Assembly (NCBI GenBank): GCA_017979445.1
Contig: CM030711.1
Coordinates: 5,115,221 to 5,179,220 of the forward strand
Origin: Akebia trifoliata
Taxonomy: Eukaryota; Streptophyta; Magnoliopsida; Ranunculales; Lardizabalaceae
DNA length: 64,000 bases
Direction of reading: 5' to 3'
Position numbers and translations under genes: made by a program. How positions within the stretch are numbered: the stretch's first letter is position 1; each line of letters starts with the position of its first letter. The notes beneath the pieces were generated by a model, which had not been told where the DNA came from, made no database searches, and saw only the letters and a list, made by a program, of their open reading frames with translations. Below, one piece after another: positions 1-11,630 of the stretch.

Positions 1-789
1 CCGTGTCTTTGTCTTTGCCAGTTAATCCTTTACAATTAGGAAGCTATAATGTTTATCAATGCGTTGAGACCTCTTTTTCACATTTTTTCATCATCTATGT
101 ATATTCCACAAAAGGAGTGTTATAACCTAATGATCTTAAACATCTGATCCCCACAACTTCTTTTTTATAAACTTCATTTAATGATCAAACTATCCTCTAA
201 GTGCTTTTGACAACGAAGAAAACCATGGCATAGGCCAGATAACATCGAGTTCACCCCCCAAAACCCCATATACCAAATCTTAAAAAGGAGAAAAACAACA
301 TTTCAGAACTATTCACAATTGCATTATACTGCTACCTTAAAAGGAATGTAATTCCTCATGTTTCATTTTTTATTATTATCTTCAGTGGTGCACTTTATGG
401 ATGCATACTACATTTTAGTATAATCAACTTTGATATGTAATTTGTGTCGCCTATGATGTTCACATAGTGGAATTAAGTTCGGTTTTACAGAATAAGTATG
501 GGGATTTGATGTAAAGGAGCAGGGTGGCATCAGGTTGGCAACCAATGAAAAAATTTGCCACCCCTTTGCAGAATTCTGAGCAGACATTCATTCCATTCAT
601 GCTAGGTATTCCACAATAGCTAGGAAGGGGTGTAGGACAGGAAAGGGCGTTCCATTTTCTCTAGAAAGTACCTAGATTTGAGTTTGATTTGTTGTATGGT
701 TGTTTGATGGATGACTGCCATATCTTGTAGACAATGTTGTATAATTCTCTTGAGAGAGATTCTTTCATTTGTAAAGCATTTTCGCAAAA

Positions 790-1805
790 GCAATAAGTGG
801 CTTTACCCGAATATCAGTTTGTACAAGCGAAATTGCATTTTGCCTCAAAAGCTAGTTTGTACCAAGCAAGATTTTGTTTAGCTCCAAAAATAAGTTCTTA
901 CAATTGAAAGTTGTTTTTCACCCTGAAAAACAGTTCGTGCAAGCGGCGTTTCGCTCCAAAAGTCGGGTCCTACCAAGCGAAACTTCTTCTAGCTCCAAAA
1001 TAAGTTCTTACAAACGAAAGTTGCATTTTACTCCTAAAGTCAGTTCGTACAAATGAAAATTGCTTTTCGCTCCGAAAGTCATTTCATTCAAGCGAAAGTT
1101 GTGTCTTACCCCTAAAGTAGTTTGTACCAAGTGAAAGTTCATCTAGCCCCGAAAGTTTGTTTGGACAAACGAAAGTTGTTTTTTGCGCCCTGAAAGTAGT
1201 TCATACAAACAAAAGTTGATTTTTGCCTCAAAGTCAGTTTGTAGAAGTGAAAGTTTTGTTTCGCCCCAAGAGTCAGTTTGTACCAAACGAAAGTTCGTTT
1301 GGCTCCAAAAATAAGTTCGTACCAAACGAAAAAATTGTGTTTCTTGTCGGAAGTCAGCTCGTAGAAGCAAATTTTGTGTTTTTCCTGAAAGTCAGTTCAT
1401 ACCTAACGAAAGTTCGTTGAGACCTGAAAGTCATAACTGTAAACACGAAAGTTACATTTCGCCCTGAAAGTCAGTTTGTACCATGCAAAAAAGTTTGTCT
1501 AGCCCCGAAAATAAATTCATAAAACGAAAGTTTCGATTCGCCCCAAAAGTTAGATTGTACAAGTGAAAATTGGGTTTTGCCTCGAAAGTCACTTCGTACC
1601 AAGCGAAAGGTCGTCCAGCCCCCAAAACAAGTCTGTACAATTGAAAGTTGCATTTCGCCCCGAAATACAATTCGTGCAAGTGAAAGATGCACTTCGTCCT
1701 GAAAGTCAGTTTGTACAAGAGAAACTTCACCTAGCCCCGAAAATAAGTTGTACGTTTTGCCCCAAAAGTCAGTTCGTACAAGAGAAAGTTGACTATTATC
1801 TATAA
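790..1805. repeat. Minisatellite, ~40-bp degenerate unit, about 25 copies
   Basis: A head-to-tail array with a consensus close to AGTTCGTACAAGCGAAAGTT followed by GCATTTCGCCCCGAAAGTC. Two unit types alternate: one with GCATTTCGCCCCGAAAGTC and one with TCTAGCCCCGAAAATAAG. This gives a higher-order period of two or more units. Divergence is substantial, and open frames occur in several registers only because the unit has few stop codons. No coding role is inferred. Confidence 0.85.
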
Positions 1806-1844
1806 AAGTTATACTGAAAATAGATAACTAACATAATTGGTTCA

Positions 1845-2035
1845 TGCGTGGAGTGTAAATTTAGTATTGGTCCAGTAAAAATTGATGGTCTATAAATACT
1901 CCAAAGTGACCAGGATGGAGAAATTGAGAAAGTTGTTGCCCATGAATCAGAGCTGGATGGTTAAAATAGAGGTTCATTTTCGGAGTGCTATGTGACAGAT
2001 ACATAGCAATGAAAATTAACAGGCTTTTTTTATAT
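1845..2035 (+). mobile_element. RTE-type LINE fragment
   Basis: Begins 'tggagtgtaaatttagtatt' and continues through a region translatable in pieces as the stretch after the polymerase core of plant RTE LINEs. It matches 5531..5760 of the longer LINE in the second duplication copy. Stops and indels show it is dead. Confidence 0.6.
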
Positions 2036-2039
2036 ATAA

Positions 2040-2489
2040 GAGAGCAGTGAGACCTGCTATACTTATGGATCTGACTATTGGGTGTCTATAAGCACTAAGA
2101 TTGAATTATAGGGTCGAATTTTGGAGTGGAGTCCTTAATTTGCATCTGACATGGAAGGCTGACCCTCTGTCACCTCAGGAGCTTGTATGGCATGGTCGGC
2201 ATAGGCACAGGTAGAGTTGTAACTGCAATTCTTCTTAGGCGGAGGTTCTCAGAGTTGGGTGGTCCTTATCCCACCAAATTGTTTCTAAAGAAAAATGCTT
2301 CTCTCTGTGGCGATGGATACATGATTCACTTTTTTCATATACGGTCTACTATTTTGGTGGGGTTTTCTCTTAATTTCCCCTTTGTAAAATTATCTCTTTT
2401 TTCCTCGGAACGCATTAATCACAATATTTCTATAGAAAATTACAGGTTCATATATGAATTCTTTGATTTCAAATATGGAGGGGTTTTCC
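2040..2489. other. Unassigned sequence with an orphan ORF
   Basis: A 103-codon open frame (2183..2494, +) has no recognisable domain or flanking gene signals and is not called as a gene. Nothing else is seen here. Confidence 0.4.
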
Positions 2490-2790
2490 TTTAAACACAC
2501 AACACAGGTACAATTCAATGAAACTCAGACTCCATCGTAATATTTCTTTTGCTTTATATATGTTCTTGACCGACTGGAAATTAATGTTTTTCTCAATTGC
2601 ATTGCACTGCTACCTTAAGAAGGCATGTTGTTTCTTACTGGTGCACTTTATGGATGCATGACACATTTTGGTATAATCAACCATGATTTGTAGTTCGGGC
2701 GAATGTAATGTTCAAGTAATGGAATTAAGTTTGTTTTTTAAAATAATTACGGGGACTGGTATTGACGTATATGTGGGATCAAAACCTTGC
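2490..2790. repeat. Third, partial copy of duplicated block A
   Basis: The stretch around 'attgcactgctacctta' to 'tggaattaagttt' repeats block A sequence at about 320..520 and again at 4050..4200. Its left edge ('acacaggtacaattcaat') also recurs at about 42200, downstream of the histone gene, so part of it is a dispersed repeat. Confidence 0.6.
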
Positions 2791-4499
2791 ATTCACACTT
2801 ACACCTATCAAAAAATAAATGGGTTCATCTTTGCTGCAAGTTGAAATTCGAGAGCTAAAAATTAGTTTAAAAAAATCTAGAACAAAAGGAGGGCACTAAA
2901 ATCTGCAATAAACTGATATGAATAGGCCTCCCCTTTATTTATTAATTAGATAATTAAGTTATATATTATTATACTATTAATAGAATGTTTTTTGGAAAGG
3001 ATGGGAAACTTCAATAATCATGTTACTATTCTCTACCACATACTCATTAAAGCTCAAAATTCTACAACATTATTAGGAAATCTAAATTGATATAAATGTC
3101 ATGTTTATGGTTGAACAAAAGTATTTCTGCTAGATATCATTGTAAATATTTTATATAAAGATTCTAATGGTTTTATCTTTATTACCAAATTATGGATTGG
3201 AAGTTATGAGGTTTTGGAAAACGGAGAAAAAAAAAAACTTCATCGGAAATGAGAAAAAGTGAGACACATGGGTTAGCTTTGTTGATAAAAACAAAAACGA
3301 GATAGTTGATATTTTCAAATTTGACAACTCTAAAGGGTTTTGTTGGACAGGAAACAACTACGTACTCACACTCTTATGAATCAACATGAGGTTAACAAGG
3401 GCTTTATTGGAACAAAACGAGGAAAATGGAAAATATAACATGAGGAAGAAGATAACTGCAATATCTATTATCCAAGGTTATATTGATAACACACAAGGCA
3501 GATTAGAGGAATGATTCCTCTTCTTTTCTTAGAAAATCAAATGAGTATGTGAGAACTAATTGGTCCTCACATACTTATATGTGATTAGGATTAGTGAAGT
3601 GATGAAGATATCTCAAAAATCCTTCAGTCATAATTACACGTAACTATTCCTCTAGAAGAGGATATTTGTCTTTTTCCCTTTACTTAACCTGTAACTATTC
3701 CTTCATGCCCTTTCTTTATCCACCCCATGTCTTGATATTTTTCTCAGTTAATCCGCTATAATTAGGAAGTGACAATGTTGATCAATGGGCTGAGAGCTAT
3801 CTTTCACTTGGTTGCATCTTCTAAGTGATATTCCACACAAGCAATGCTATATAACCCATTGATCTTAAACATCTGGTCACCATCACTTCTTTTCTATAAC
3901 CCTCATTTATTTGTATGAAATGATCGAACTATCCTCTAGTGCTTTTAAGAATAAGAAAGACCATGATATTGGCTTAGATAAAATCGACTCCACTCCCAAA
4001 CACCAAACCTAAAAAAGAACAATTTTCTTTTTTTGGATTTATTCATAATTGTGTCACACTGCTACTTAATGTTACTTTTTTTGCCTCTTAAACTTTTTAA
4101 CTTTATGGGTGCATAATACATTTTGGTATTATAAAAAAACTATGATTTATAGTTTTTGTCGCATGTGATGGTCAAGTAATGGAATTAAGTTTGCTTTATA
4201 ATATAACTATGGGAAACTGGTGAAAGGGGGAGGGTTTCGTCAGGGGCAGCCGGTGTAAAAATCCATCACCCTCTAACATGAACCTTGATAAGACATTTCA
4301 TTTGTTCATGCTAGGATTTTCCTCAAAAGGGACACGTTGCAGTAGGACGTAGATAAGGGTTATACCAAATGATTGAAATGAGATGTAGAGAAGGATTCTT
4401 GCATCAGACTAGATGATTGAGATAAAAGAAGTTAATCTAGGATTGTAGGATTCGTCTCATCACTTGGAACTTGGGGATTTTTTCATTTTGACAGCTAAA

Positions 4500-6220
4500 A
4501 GCTTACAGTAAGTACATACAATAAAAAGAAGGAAAAATAACATAGCTTGCTCGCAAGAGACAAAATGGAAAGGACTTAAAGCTATGCAAATTGGTGGACA
4601 AGCTGTGGTACACATGAAAAGTTAAAAATAGAAATTGTGTAGCTATAATATAGATTGATATCTGATGGATAAAGTTGTAGATGTTAGGATAATAGGTGTT
4701 GACTCTTATTTATTAAACTAATAGTGGGAAAGAGATAATTAACATAACTAGTGCTTATACACTCCCAAGTTGGATTATGCGAAAATGTTAAAAAATAACT
4801 CTGGGAATACCTGGATGAGCTCATCAAAGTAATTCTGGATGGAGATAGGATATTTATAGGAGGCTTAATTTGTCATACAGGGAGGAAAAATGGAGGATAT
4901 GACGGGTTTATGAAGGACTTGGGTTTGGAGAAGGAAATGAGATGGAAAATATGATATTTGAATTCACGATAGCATATGACCTTGTTATAACAAACACATT
5001 TCAGAAAAGAAGGATGAACATTTGGTTACTTTAAAAGCGTACTCAAAAAATAGAAGAAATTGATGATCAATATGCAAATATTGTTAGGTTATACCAGGAT
5101 AAAGTTGGGCAATCTTTCTACTTTGACAAATAATAAAGAAGTATAGTAAAAAGCGGAATAATCTTCACAACAAAGTACCAAGAGAGTTAATTTGGCAGAT
5201 ATTGGGAACTAAAATAGTCCTGAATGGATACATTGATATAATTGATGATATGTAAGAGAGGGCTATGATTTGTATGAGAGCAAATGGAGATGAGACAATG
5301 AGTTCCCAGTTACAATTGGCTTATATAACGGATTGACTGAGTTCATATTTTTCTGCTCTAGTTATAGATTAAGTAATTGCCTGTATTGAAAGGGAAGTGC
5401 CTTGGTGTATAGCAGTTGGAGAAAATGTAATAATAGTTAACTGGAGAAGGAGGAAACACAAAACTAAAATTGTGGAGAGAGTTGTAAGAGTCCAAAGGCT
5501 TTAGAATAGGTAGAACCAAGATTGAGTATATGGAGTGTAAATTTAGTACTAAGACCTAGGAGGAGGAATGCCTAGTAAACACTTGATGGTCTATAAATAC
5601 CCCACAGTGACTACTTTTGTTATCTGTACTCTATTGTACGTAAGGATGGAGAGATTGAAAAAATTATTGCCTATAGAACCATAACTGGATGGTTAAAGTG
5701 GAGGTGTGCGATTGGATTGTTATGTCATAGACATATACTAATCAAATTAAAGAGAGAATTTTATAAGACAACATTTAGAACAACTATGCTTTATGGAGCT
5801 GAATGTCGAGCAGTCAAAAAACATCATTTTAATAAATTGAGCATAGCAGATGCAAAGTTATTGAGATGGATGAGTGCAAAGACTAGGAAAGATAAAATTA
5901 GAAATGAATGCATTCGAGAAATTTTAGGAGTAGCTCCAATAGGAAATAAATGAAGATAAAATAGATTGAGACACTAAGATGGCTTGGGCATGTCCAATGA
6001 AGACTGATTATACCCCTAGTTATAAGAAATATTCAAGTTGAAAGTTCTAAAGAGCAAGGGAAAGACTCTTTTATGGATGGAGATAGAGAAAATAATTGTG
6101 AGCACACTTCCATTTACAAGAGTCATGTTTCTGGACAAAGTGAAATGGAGGAACAAGATCTGTTCAACCAACCCCAAATATTTGGGATAACGCTTTGATG
6201 ATGATGAATGGCATGTGTGA
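4500..6220 (+). mobile_element. Degenerate RTE-clade LINE
   Basis: A non-LTR retrotransposon relic on the plus strand. The endonuclease end shows a C-S-Q-E-T-K-W motif at 4548..4568 (family CLQETKW). Near 5395..5440 a V-P-W-C stretch marks the polymerase region, but the catalytic F-A-D-D motif is lost. The best frame is 5717..5953. The 3' end (6145..6220) resembles the usual C-terminal tail and runs into GAT repeats, as RTE elements often do. Many stops and frameshifts make it inactive. The exact 5' end was not found. Confidence 0.7.
5717..5953 (+). pseudogene. RTE LINE reverse transcriptase C-terminal fragment
   Basis: A 78-codon open piece with the RTE signatures 'MLYGAEC', 'KLLRWM' and 'KIRNECIREILGVAPI'. 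In intact plant RTE proteins these follow the reverse transcriptase thumb and precede the R-G-R-P-K-x-x-W tail. Here the frame stops after G-N-K, where the family continues with an acidic helix and 'RWFGH'; a related 'RLRHxDGLGMSNED' echo follows in another frame. It is a fragment of the element above, not a host gene. Confidence 0.7.
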
Positions 6221-7020
6221 TGCATGTTCTGCCCAAATAAGGACATTACTTTAGGTGTTTTTATGAAATATCTTCCCCCCTTAAAGAAATAAATTCTGAA
6301 TGAGTGGTGACATCCTACAATTCAAAGTGAATAAAACAAAAACAAGCTAGTTACATCTCTCCACTATGGTGATGATAATAATGATGAATCAAGTTATAAA
6401 TGTTATTATGGGAATTTCTATTTTGGTGATCATAAGTTCTTTGTTGAATAGAATTAATTCACAATTGATATTATTGAAAAGGTATCAACGAGAGCTTTCC
6501 AATGGATTCATAGTTCGAGATTTAATACTTTGTTAAAAAGAATCTAGAGACAGGAAGCCACCATGATTGAAGTAGCCGATATACAATAGAAATAATTGAT
6601 AGAACTATATCTTCCTTTATTTGTTAATTAGATAATTTATTTATATACTGGCGTATAAAGGTTTTGTTTTTGAATTAATACATAATTTATTGAAAGGATC
6701 GTCTACTTCAATAAGTATATTTATTATTCTCTACTGCATATTTACTCATAAAGCTCAAAATTTTATGAGAATTATTAGGAAATTTAAATAAAAATAAATG
6801 TCATATTTATGGTTGGATAGAATTATTTATTGCTCGATATCATTGTAATGAGCTTGAAGATTTCTAATGGTTTTATTTAATAAATTGAGCTATTTGATTT
6901 TGTAAAATTTGACAACTCAAGAAGGTTTTGTTATCTATGAAAGGAAACAACTATATCCTCACTCTTATGAAATAACATGCGTTAAATGAGGGCTTTATTA
7001 TAAGAAAATGCAGCTACAAG

Positions 7021-7159
7021 TTTTTGAGTGGTGTTATCCGCCTCCGCTCTCGAGTATCATGTGTTCACCTATCGTGCCCTAGTTTGACCCATGACCTTCT
7101 TATATTCATGGTTGCGTCTTCCCCATCAGATCAGTGTTTTGGGGTAAATGGTTGTTGAC
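7021..7159 (+). mobile_element. Solo LTR of a TRIM element
   Basis: This 139-bp block is homologous, in opposite orientation, to the LTRs of the TRIM at 22274..22614. It shares 'gttatccgcctccgctc', a 'ttcatggttg' stretch and 'ggtaaatggttg'. A 5-bp direct repeat 'acaag' flanks it (7016..7020 and 7160..7164). It has no internal region, as expected after LTR-LTR recombination. Confidence 0.65.
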
Positions 7160-7560
7160 ACAAGTAAACTTTACAAGAAAAGGATATTTTGAAGGAGCTC
7201 TAAGAAAGAGTTTTGATGTACTCGTAATCTGAATAGAAATATTATGGATATTAGTCTTTCTATTTTGAGACTCCAATAAATAGTAATTGTTCTTTATAAT
7301 AGACACGACATTGATTTAGTGTGGACAAAGGATCATTATACTTGTTTGTACTAAAGAGATCATTAAATAATCCGAAGAAGAAAACTGCATGTTCTACTAT
7401 TCTTGTGGGTTTTCTTATATTTTAGTGGTATATATGTGTAAGGTGGATTTAAGGAATGATTCCTCTTTTGAGTATCTGGGAACTAATTGGTCCTCTAAAT
7501 GCTAGTTTCTAACATGTGATTAGTGTTAGTGAAGGGACGGAGGATCTGAAAACTCCTTCG

Positions 7561-7900
7561 CTCGAATAGAAGAAAAAAAATTGACAAAGAAGACATTTGG
7601 AGGTGAGGAATTTTAGGAGTGTTTCTATGGAGCAAATATTGTTTTTCTAAAAGATCCAGTCTTAGTTGATGAAGCAATGTCTTCGTAATCTGCTAAACAT
7701 ATGGCCTTTGTTGGTGGATAATGGCACAAAACCAGAAAAAAGAGTGGCTAGATAATAAACAACACATGCTGATATGGGTCTGGCTTCAAGGTACGATGAA
7801 CATTACTCTCTTTAAGATGATATTTGCCCCCACTATACAAAGGTTTGGTGGAAAATTCAAATCCAAATTGCACACCGTTGATTTGCTGCAACAAATTTGT
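7561..7900. other. No recognisable feature
   Basis: Short ORFs (for example 7721..7936, +) end inside the SINE that follows and carry no domain. Confidence 0.4.
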
Positions 7901-7995
7901 TTTTTTTTGATGAGTAAGCTAGACTTGAACCCATGACCTCAAAGTTGTTTTGCAATGTGTCAAACCAACTGTTCTATGCGTCTAAGCCTGAATTG
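7901..7995 (-). mobile_element. tRNA-derived SINE (minus strand)
   Basis: Read on the minus strand it has a box-A-like 'cagttggttt', a box B 'ggttcaagtct' and a terminal A-run (T-run 7900..7908). The body matches the SINE at 27940..28029. No clear target duplication was found here. It lacks the full tRNA cloverleaf and has a 3' poly(A), so it is a SINE and not a tRNA gene. Confidence 0.65.
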
Positions 7996-8885
7996 CTCAA
8001 TAATGGGCATGGAAAATCTGCTGTGGCATAGTGAGATTTAAAAGGGAAAAGTGCACACTTCGAAATTCAAATTTTCAGATGCATCGAACACATCCCAAAC
8101 ATGGTTATATTGTTTCAATCAACAAGCCAAAGATTGGGGAGACTAGTAGCAAATAAAAAAGGCTCCTCACTGTGTATGCGTGTAAGTGTATAGTGCACCT
8201 CAAAAGTGCCCAAGAGCATCATCTCCATGCTTTGTTGCTTAGCACACACAGCATAGTCTCTACCTTAAAGTAACTAAAGAAAGAGAAGAGGACCTATTAT
8301 GTGCTGGGAAAAACTCTTCCATTCAATGTGGGACTAAACTTTTCAAAGAAAAAAGTAATGCAAAAAAGAAGATTTAAAATTTCATTTCATACCAAATTTT
8401 CATTTGTTAGGTTGACGGTTCAAACCTTAGCAAAATTATCCTGAAAACCAATCCATTTATTAAAGACCTTTGTTTTAATACTAAAAAAGATTAAATAACT
8501 GGAATTTTTGAAGATTCCTGTAAAAAGAAGGGGATGCGCTTGAGAGATTATCGAAGAAACTTATGTGTCACACTCGAAACTATGGGAGAGAGTAGAGAGT
8601 AAAGAATTTATATTTTGTTAAATTCTTAGAGAAACATAGCAACAGAGTTCTATCTAATATTTCTATACTTTGTGAAGACTATGTATTTGTTAGGAGTAAT
8701 AATTTATTACTCCTAAGTTAGTAATAATAATATATTACTCCTAACAGTATTGATTGTATCTATCTTTCTTTCTCATCTGACAAGCATAATTAATAAGGAG
8801 ACTTTTACTGGCTGCAAATAAGTTTTTTAGGATTTTCACTTTGTAAGTACATTATTTTTCTGATTTGTGTTAAAAGACTTTATAA
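7996..8885. other. Intergenic, one small palindrome
   Basis: A perfect 27-bp inverted repeat lies at 8690..8716 ('ttaggagtaa' and its complement), followed by another half copy at about 8735. No gene was recognised. Confidence 0.4.
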
Positions 8886-8898
8886 GTACATTCTTGGT

Positions 8899-9028
8899 AG
8901 AAAGAAGTGTCACTTATCTAAGTGGTAAGACATGTGGAGAGTTGTTCCCATGTCCCAGATTCAAAACCCCCTTGAACCCATACTTATTATGCTAACCACT
9001 AATCAAGCATTTACCTATAAAAAAAAAC
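8899..9028 (+). mobile_element. SINE with 13-bp target-site duplication
   Basis: A box-A-like 'tatctaagtggtaaga' and a degenerate box B 'gattcaaaac' lead into a short body ending in an A-run. The element is bounded by perfect 13-bp direct repeats 'gtacattcttggt' at 8886..8898 and 9029..9041, the mark of LINE-mediated insertion. It belongs to a different family from the SINEs at 7901 and 27940. Confidence 0.8.
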
Positions 9029-9137
9029 GTACATTCTTGGTGTAGTAAAATTTATTTTATCTACGTTTGGCAATTAAAGTCTTTGAAAAGTTCTATTTTG
9101 GTTAGGAAACATCTTATTCTTATATGATATTTTGTCT

Positions 9138-9440
9138 CTATATGTGTAGATTGTGATCGAGCTGTAGAAGTAGCGTTGTTGCTACATCAATCGGCATGAG
9201 AGTAACACCTGCAAGAAAATAAATACATGATTTGATGATTGGGATACGCTCATTGCTGATAAGCAAGCTATCCTCTGATCTATCAGCCACTTCTGGACCT
9301 TCAAGAGTAAACTGATCACATTGAATTACTTTCATGGAGTTGTGAAGCCAAATCAGAGTTGTATAGTGGAAAGACTTTTTGAGAATTTGATTCTTGTTGC
9401 ATGGAGCTTTTGTTGCATATAAAACAAAATAGAGTTATGA
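9138..9440 (-). pseudogene. Exon-like patch of unknown origin
   Basis: On the minus strand a reasonable reading frame (66 codons from 9335) contains 'FTLEGPEVADRSEDSLLI'. In the middle of it lies a good acceptor-like tract, pyrimidines plus 'ttgcag' before 'gtgttactctc'. Another open piece lies just upstream (about 9440..9340). This could be a decayed host gene or a captured exon. The family was not recognised and no full gene model can be built. Confidence 0.2.
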
Positions 9441-9444
9441 CTTT

Positions 9445-10846
9445 TCTAAGCATGGAGCCTAGTTGTATGAGCCATTGTTTCTTCTAGATCATCTGCTTGT
9501 GTTATATCTATTCCAAAAGATTATTAGGAGGCATACAATATTGTGGTAGTTGCAGGAGCGATACATTGAGTAGGTGGACTATTAGGATGTATTCAATCTT
9601 AATCTGTTAAAATAACACTCAATGGTTGCTATTTCCTCCAGCTTCTCCACTAGTAGAATTCCTTTTCATTTAGAATGTCACAAAATCTGTCTTAACGCCT
9701 TCTTTTGTAATTGAGCAGAGGCTTTATTGATTTGAAGTAGTCAGTGGCCTGGCTCAGAGATTTAGTAATGCTATTTGGTGGTCATTGTAGATGATTAGCA
9801 CAATATTTTTCATGTAGATTGAGTGCAATTGAAGTAGCTTGTGAGGAGAGGTTTTGATGCAATCAGATCTGGAAATTTAGACTAATTTGTGTGAAAATTT
9901 CAAGAGAAGTTGAGAAGTTAAGTTGGAAGTGAAAAATCAATCTCTCTCTCTCTCTCATTATTTCATTCAACTAAAAACTTGTTTATAACTACATTTAATG
10001 GCCTATTTATAAGCAAAACAGAAACATAACAGCCCAAGTGAAATGACAACATTACCCTTACATGAACACTTAAAGTAACAAAATAAAACTAAAGAGAAAC
10101 TAACAACTAAGTAACTTCAACAACCTACTCCAACAACTAAATATTTCAAGTTGTTATTGTGGGGACTATTTCAGTCACGCAATACGACAAGCACACATGT
10201 CATAAAGAAACAAAAGGAAGGAAGTTAGTAGTTTGTAGCCCTGCCATAAAGAGTGTGAAACACGGTTTCAACTGAGTACATATTTCAACATCTTAGCAAG
10301 GCTAGGTCCCCTTACTCATGCAAGAATTAAAACTAAACCGCATAAATAGAGTGTAAGTTCGGTACAAACTAAGATCACCCAAGGCAGAGTATGATAGGAC
10401 CTTAGTTGACAAGTGTAGGACGACAAACTACGACCGTCTTGATGGAAACCAACCAGATCGGTTGGACCTAAGCTCAGACTCAGAATCCCTAGCCAACTAA
10501 GATAAACCTAGAAGGAATAAGAGCTCTTCCATACACCAACTCCCCTCATTTCATAACAAGAAACACAAAACTTATCAAAACAAGAGAGTATGATAGAACT
10601 TGACGTTTACGTCCCTAAAAATCAAACTAACTTCACAACAGTACAGAACGAACTCAAGCTCCTAGACTCATTTAAAACATACGTCAACAGAAACATTATC
10701 TAAACAACATCCGACCTGTGCCCAAACTCGTATTTGATCCCTAACCTATTGTGTTTACTTTAGTTTGTTCCTAATCAGACTCCTAATTCGTATCCGACTA
10801 GACCCACAACACATAAATCGACCTCGAGTAAGTATCTAAGTTCGAG
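9445..10846. other. Intergenic, (CT)n tract, possible LTR remnant
   Basis: There is a (CT)n microsatellite at about 9942..9957. On the minus strand a 'tataaatagg' box lies near 10000..10012, which could belong to an old LTR. No coding sequence was recognised. Confidence 0.35.
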
Positions 10847-10851
10847 CACAC

Positions 10852-11630
10852 TGATGTGGGACGAAAGGGAATTCGGGTTGCAAGGGTGAGAAAAATGTTG
10901 AAGGAGGTCTGTTTGGATGAAGTTTTGGAATGAAATTGATGGAAAATAAGGGCTGAAAAATGGACAAAATGGTGGGTGATGGACTGATTAAAGGGGATAG
11001 AAAATGAAGCAAAGATGAAGAAAAGGTGGTGGAGACAATTTGTTTCAAATGGAGATCTTTGTGGCTGGAATTGGTGAAGGAAAATAGAAAAGAAAATAAC
11101 CAGGAATCACTCACCAGGGTGATTGGAATCACTCAACAACCATGGAAGGGAATCACTCACCTTCTAGGAGGAATCACTCAACTCCAACACTCCAAAGCTA
11201 TGGTGTGAAAGCAAGAAGAAAAGCTTCTTTCTAATCAACATCAACAACCCTTTTCCATTTAATTCTCAAGCTTATAAAGAGATAACAAGGAAAATTACCA
11301 GCAACTAGTAATTATGTTCTCTAATAAACAACATTAAAAGAAAGTTAAGTTTCCAAGCAAAACCTAAGTTTCTAAGCAAAACTAAAGTTTCAAGAAAGAA
11401 GGGGTCACTTTCCAAGAAAACAACAAAATTCGAGAGAGAGAGAGAGAGACCAAAGTTCTCTAGCATGGGATTTCCCACCCATTGTCTTTAATGTTTTGGG
11501 TCATGGGTTGATCAAAGTTGAACCTAATGGGTTTCCTTTCGGATTTGGATTGGAGAGAGATGGATATGGGTTGTAGAAAGTCCATATAGGCCTGGTATGG
11601 ATTTGTATAGCTTGGGCAGCCACTACATCA
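10852..11630 (-). repeat. 3' LTR of the gypsy element
   Basis: On the minus strand it begins TGATGTAGTGGCTGCCC and ends CCCACATCA. The first ~235 bp (11399..11630) match the truncated 5' LTR at 16147..16387. The rest (10852..11398) is only present here. A (GA)n stretch lies at about 11434..11450. Calling 10852 the end rests on the 'tg..ca' border plus the near-perfect target duplication. Confidence 0.65.

Larger units (their letters stand above)
1..3720. repeat. Copy 1 of a ~3.7-kb tandem segmental duplication
   Basis: Three blocks of this segment recur in the same order and orientation about 3.6 to 3.7 kb downstream. Block A (from 'gttaatcc' at 21 to about 640) matches from 3747. The LINE piece beginning 'tggagtgtaa' at 1849 matches 5531. 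Block D (about 2900 to 3650) matches about 6590 to 7560. Offsets are 3726, 3682 and 3588 bp, so indels have accumulated. Copy 1 differs by the minisatellite at 790..1805 in place of the 5' part of the LINE, and by an extra partial copy of block A at 2490..2790. Its left limit lies outside the window. Confidence 0.7.
3721..7560. repeat. Copy 2 of the ~3.7-kb tandem duplication
   Basis: Carries block B (3747..4330, equivalent to block A), a longer LINE relic (4500..6220) and block D2 (6590..7560, equivalent to 2900..3650). D2 is interrupted by a TRIM solo LTR at 7021..7159 that is absent from copy 1, so that insertion is younger than the duplication. The end of D resumes at about 7420 with 'ggaatgattcctcttt'. 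Confidence 0.7.

Noticed and set aside
790..1805. Regular repeat array that could suggest CRISPR
   Set aside because: Units are contiguous and degenerate without constant repeats and unique spacers, and the genome is plant nuclear.
2183..2494. 103-codon plus-strand ORF
   Set aside because: No recognisable motif and no conservation in the second duplication copy.
7901..7995. tRNA gene
   Set aside because: Box A and B are present but no full cloverleaf can be drawn, and an A-run tail plus a second dispersed copy mark it as a SINE.
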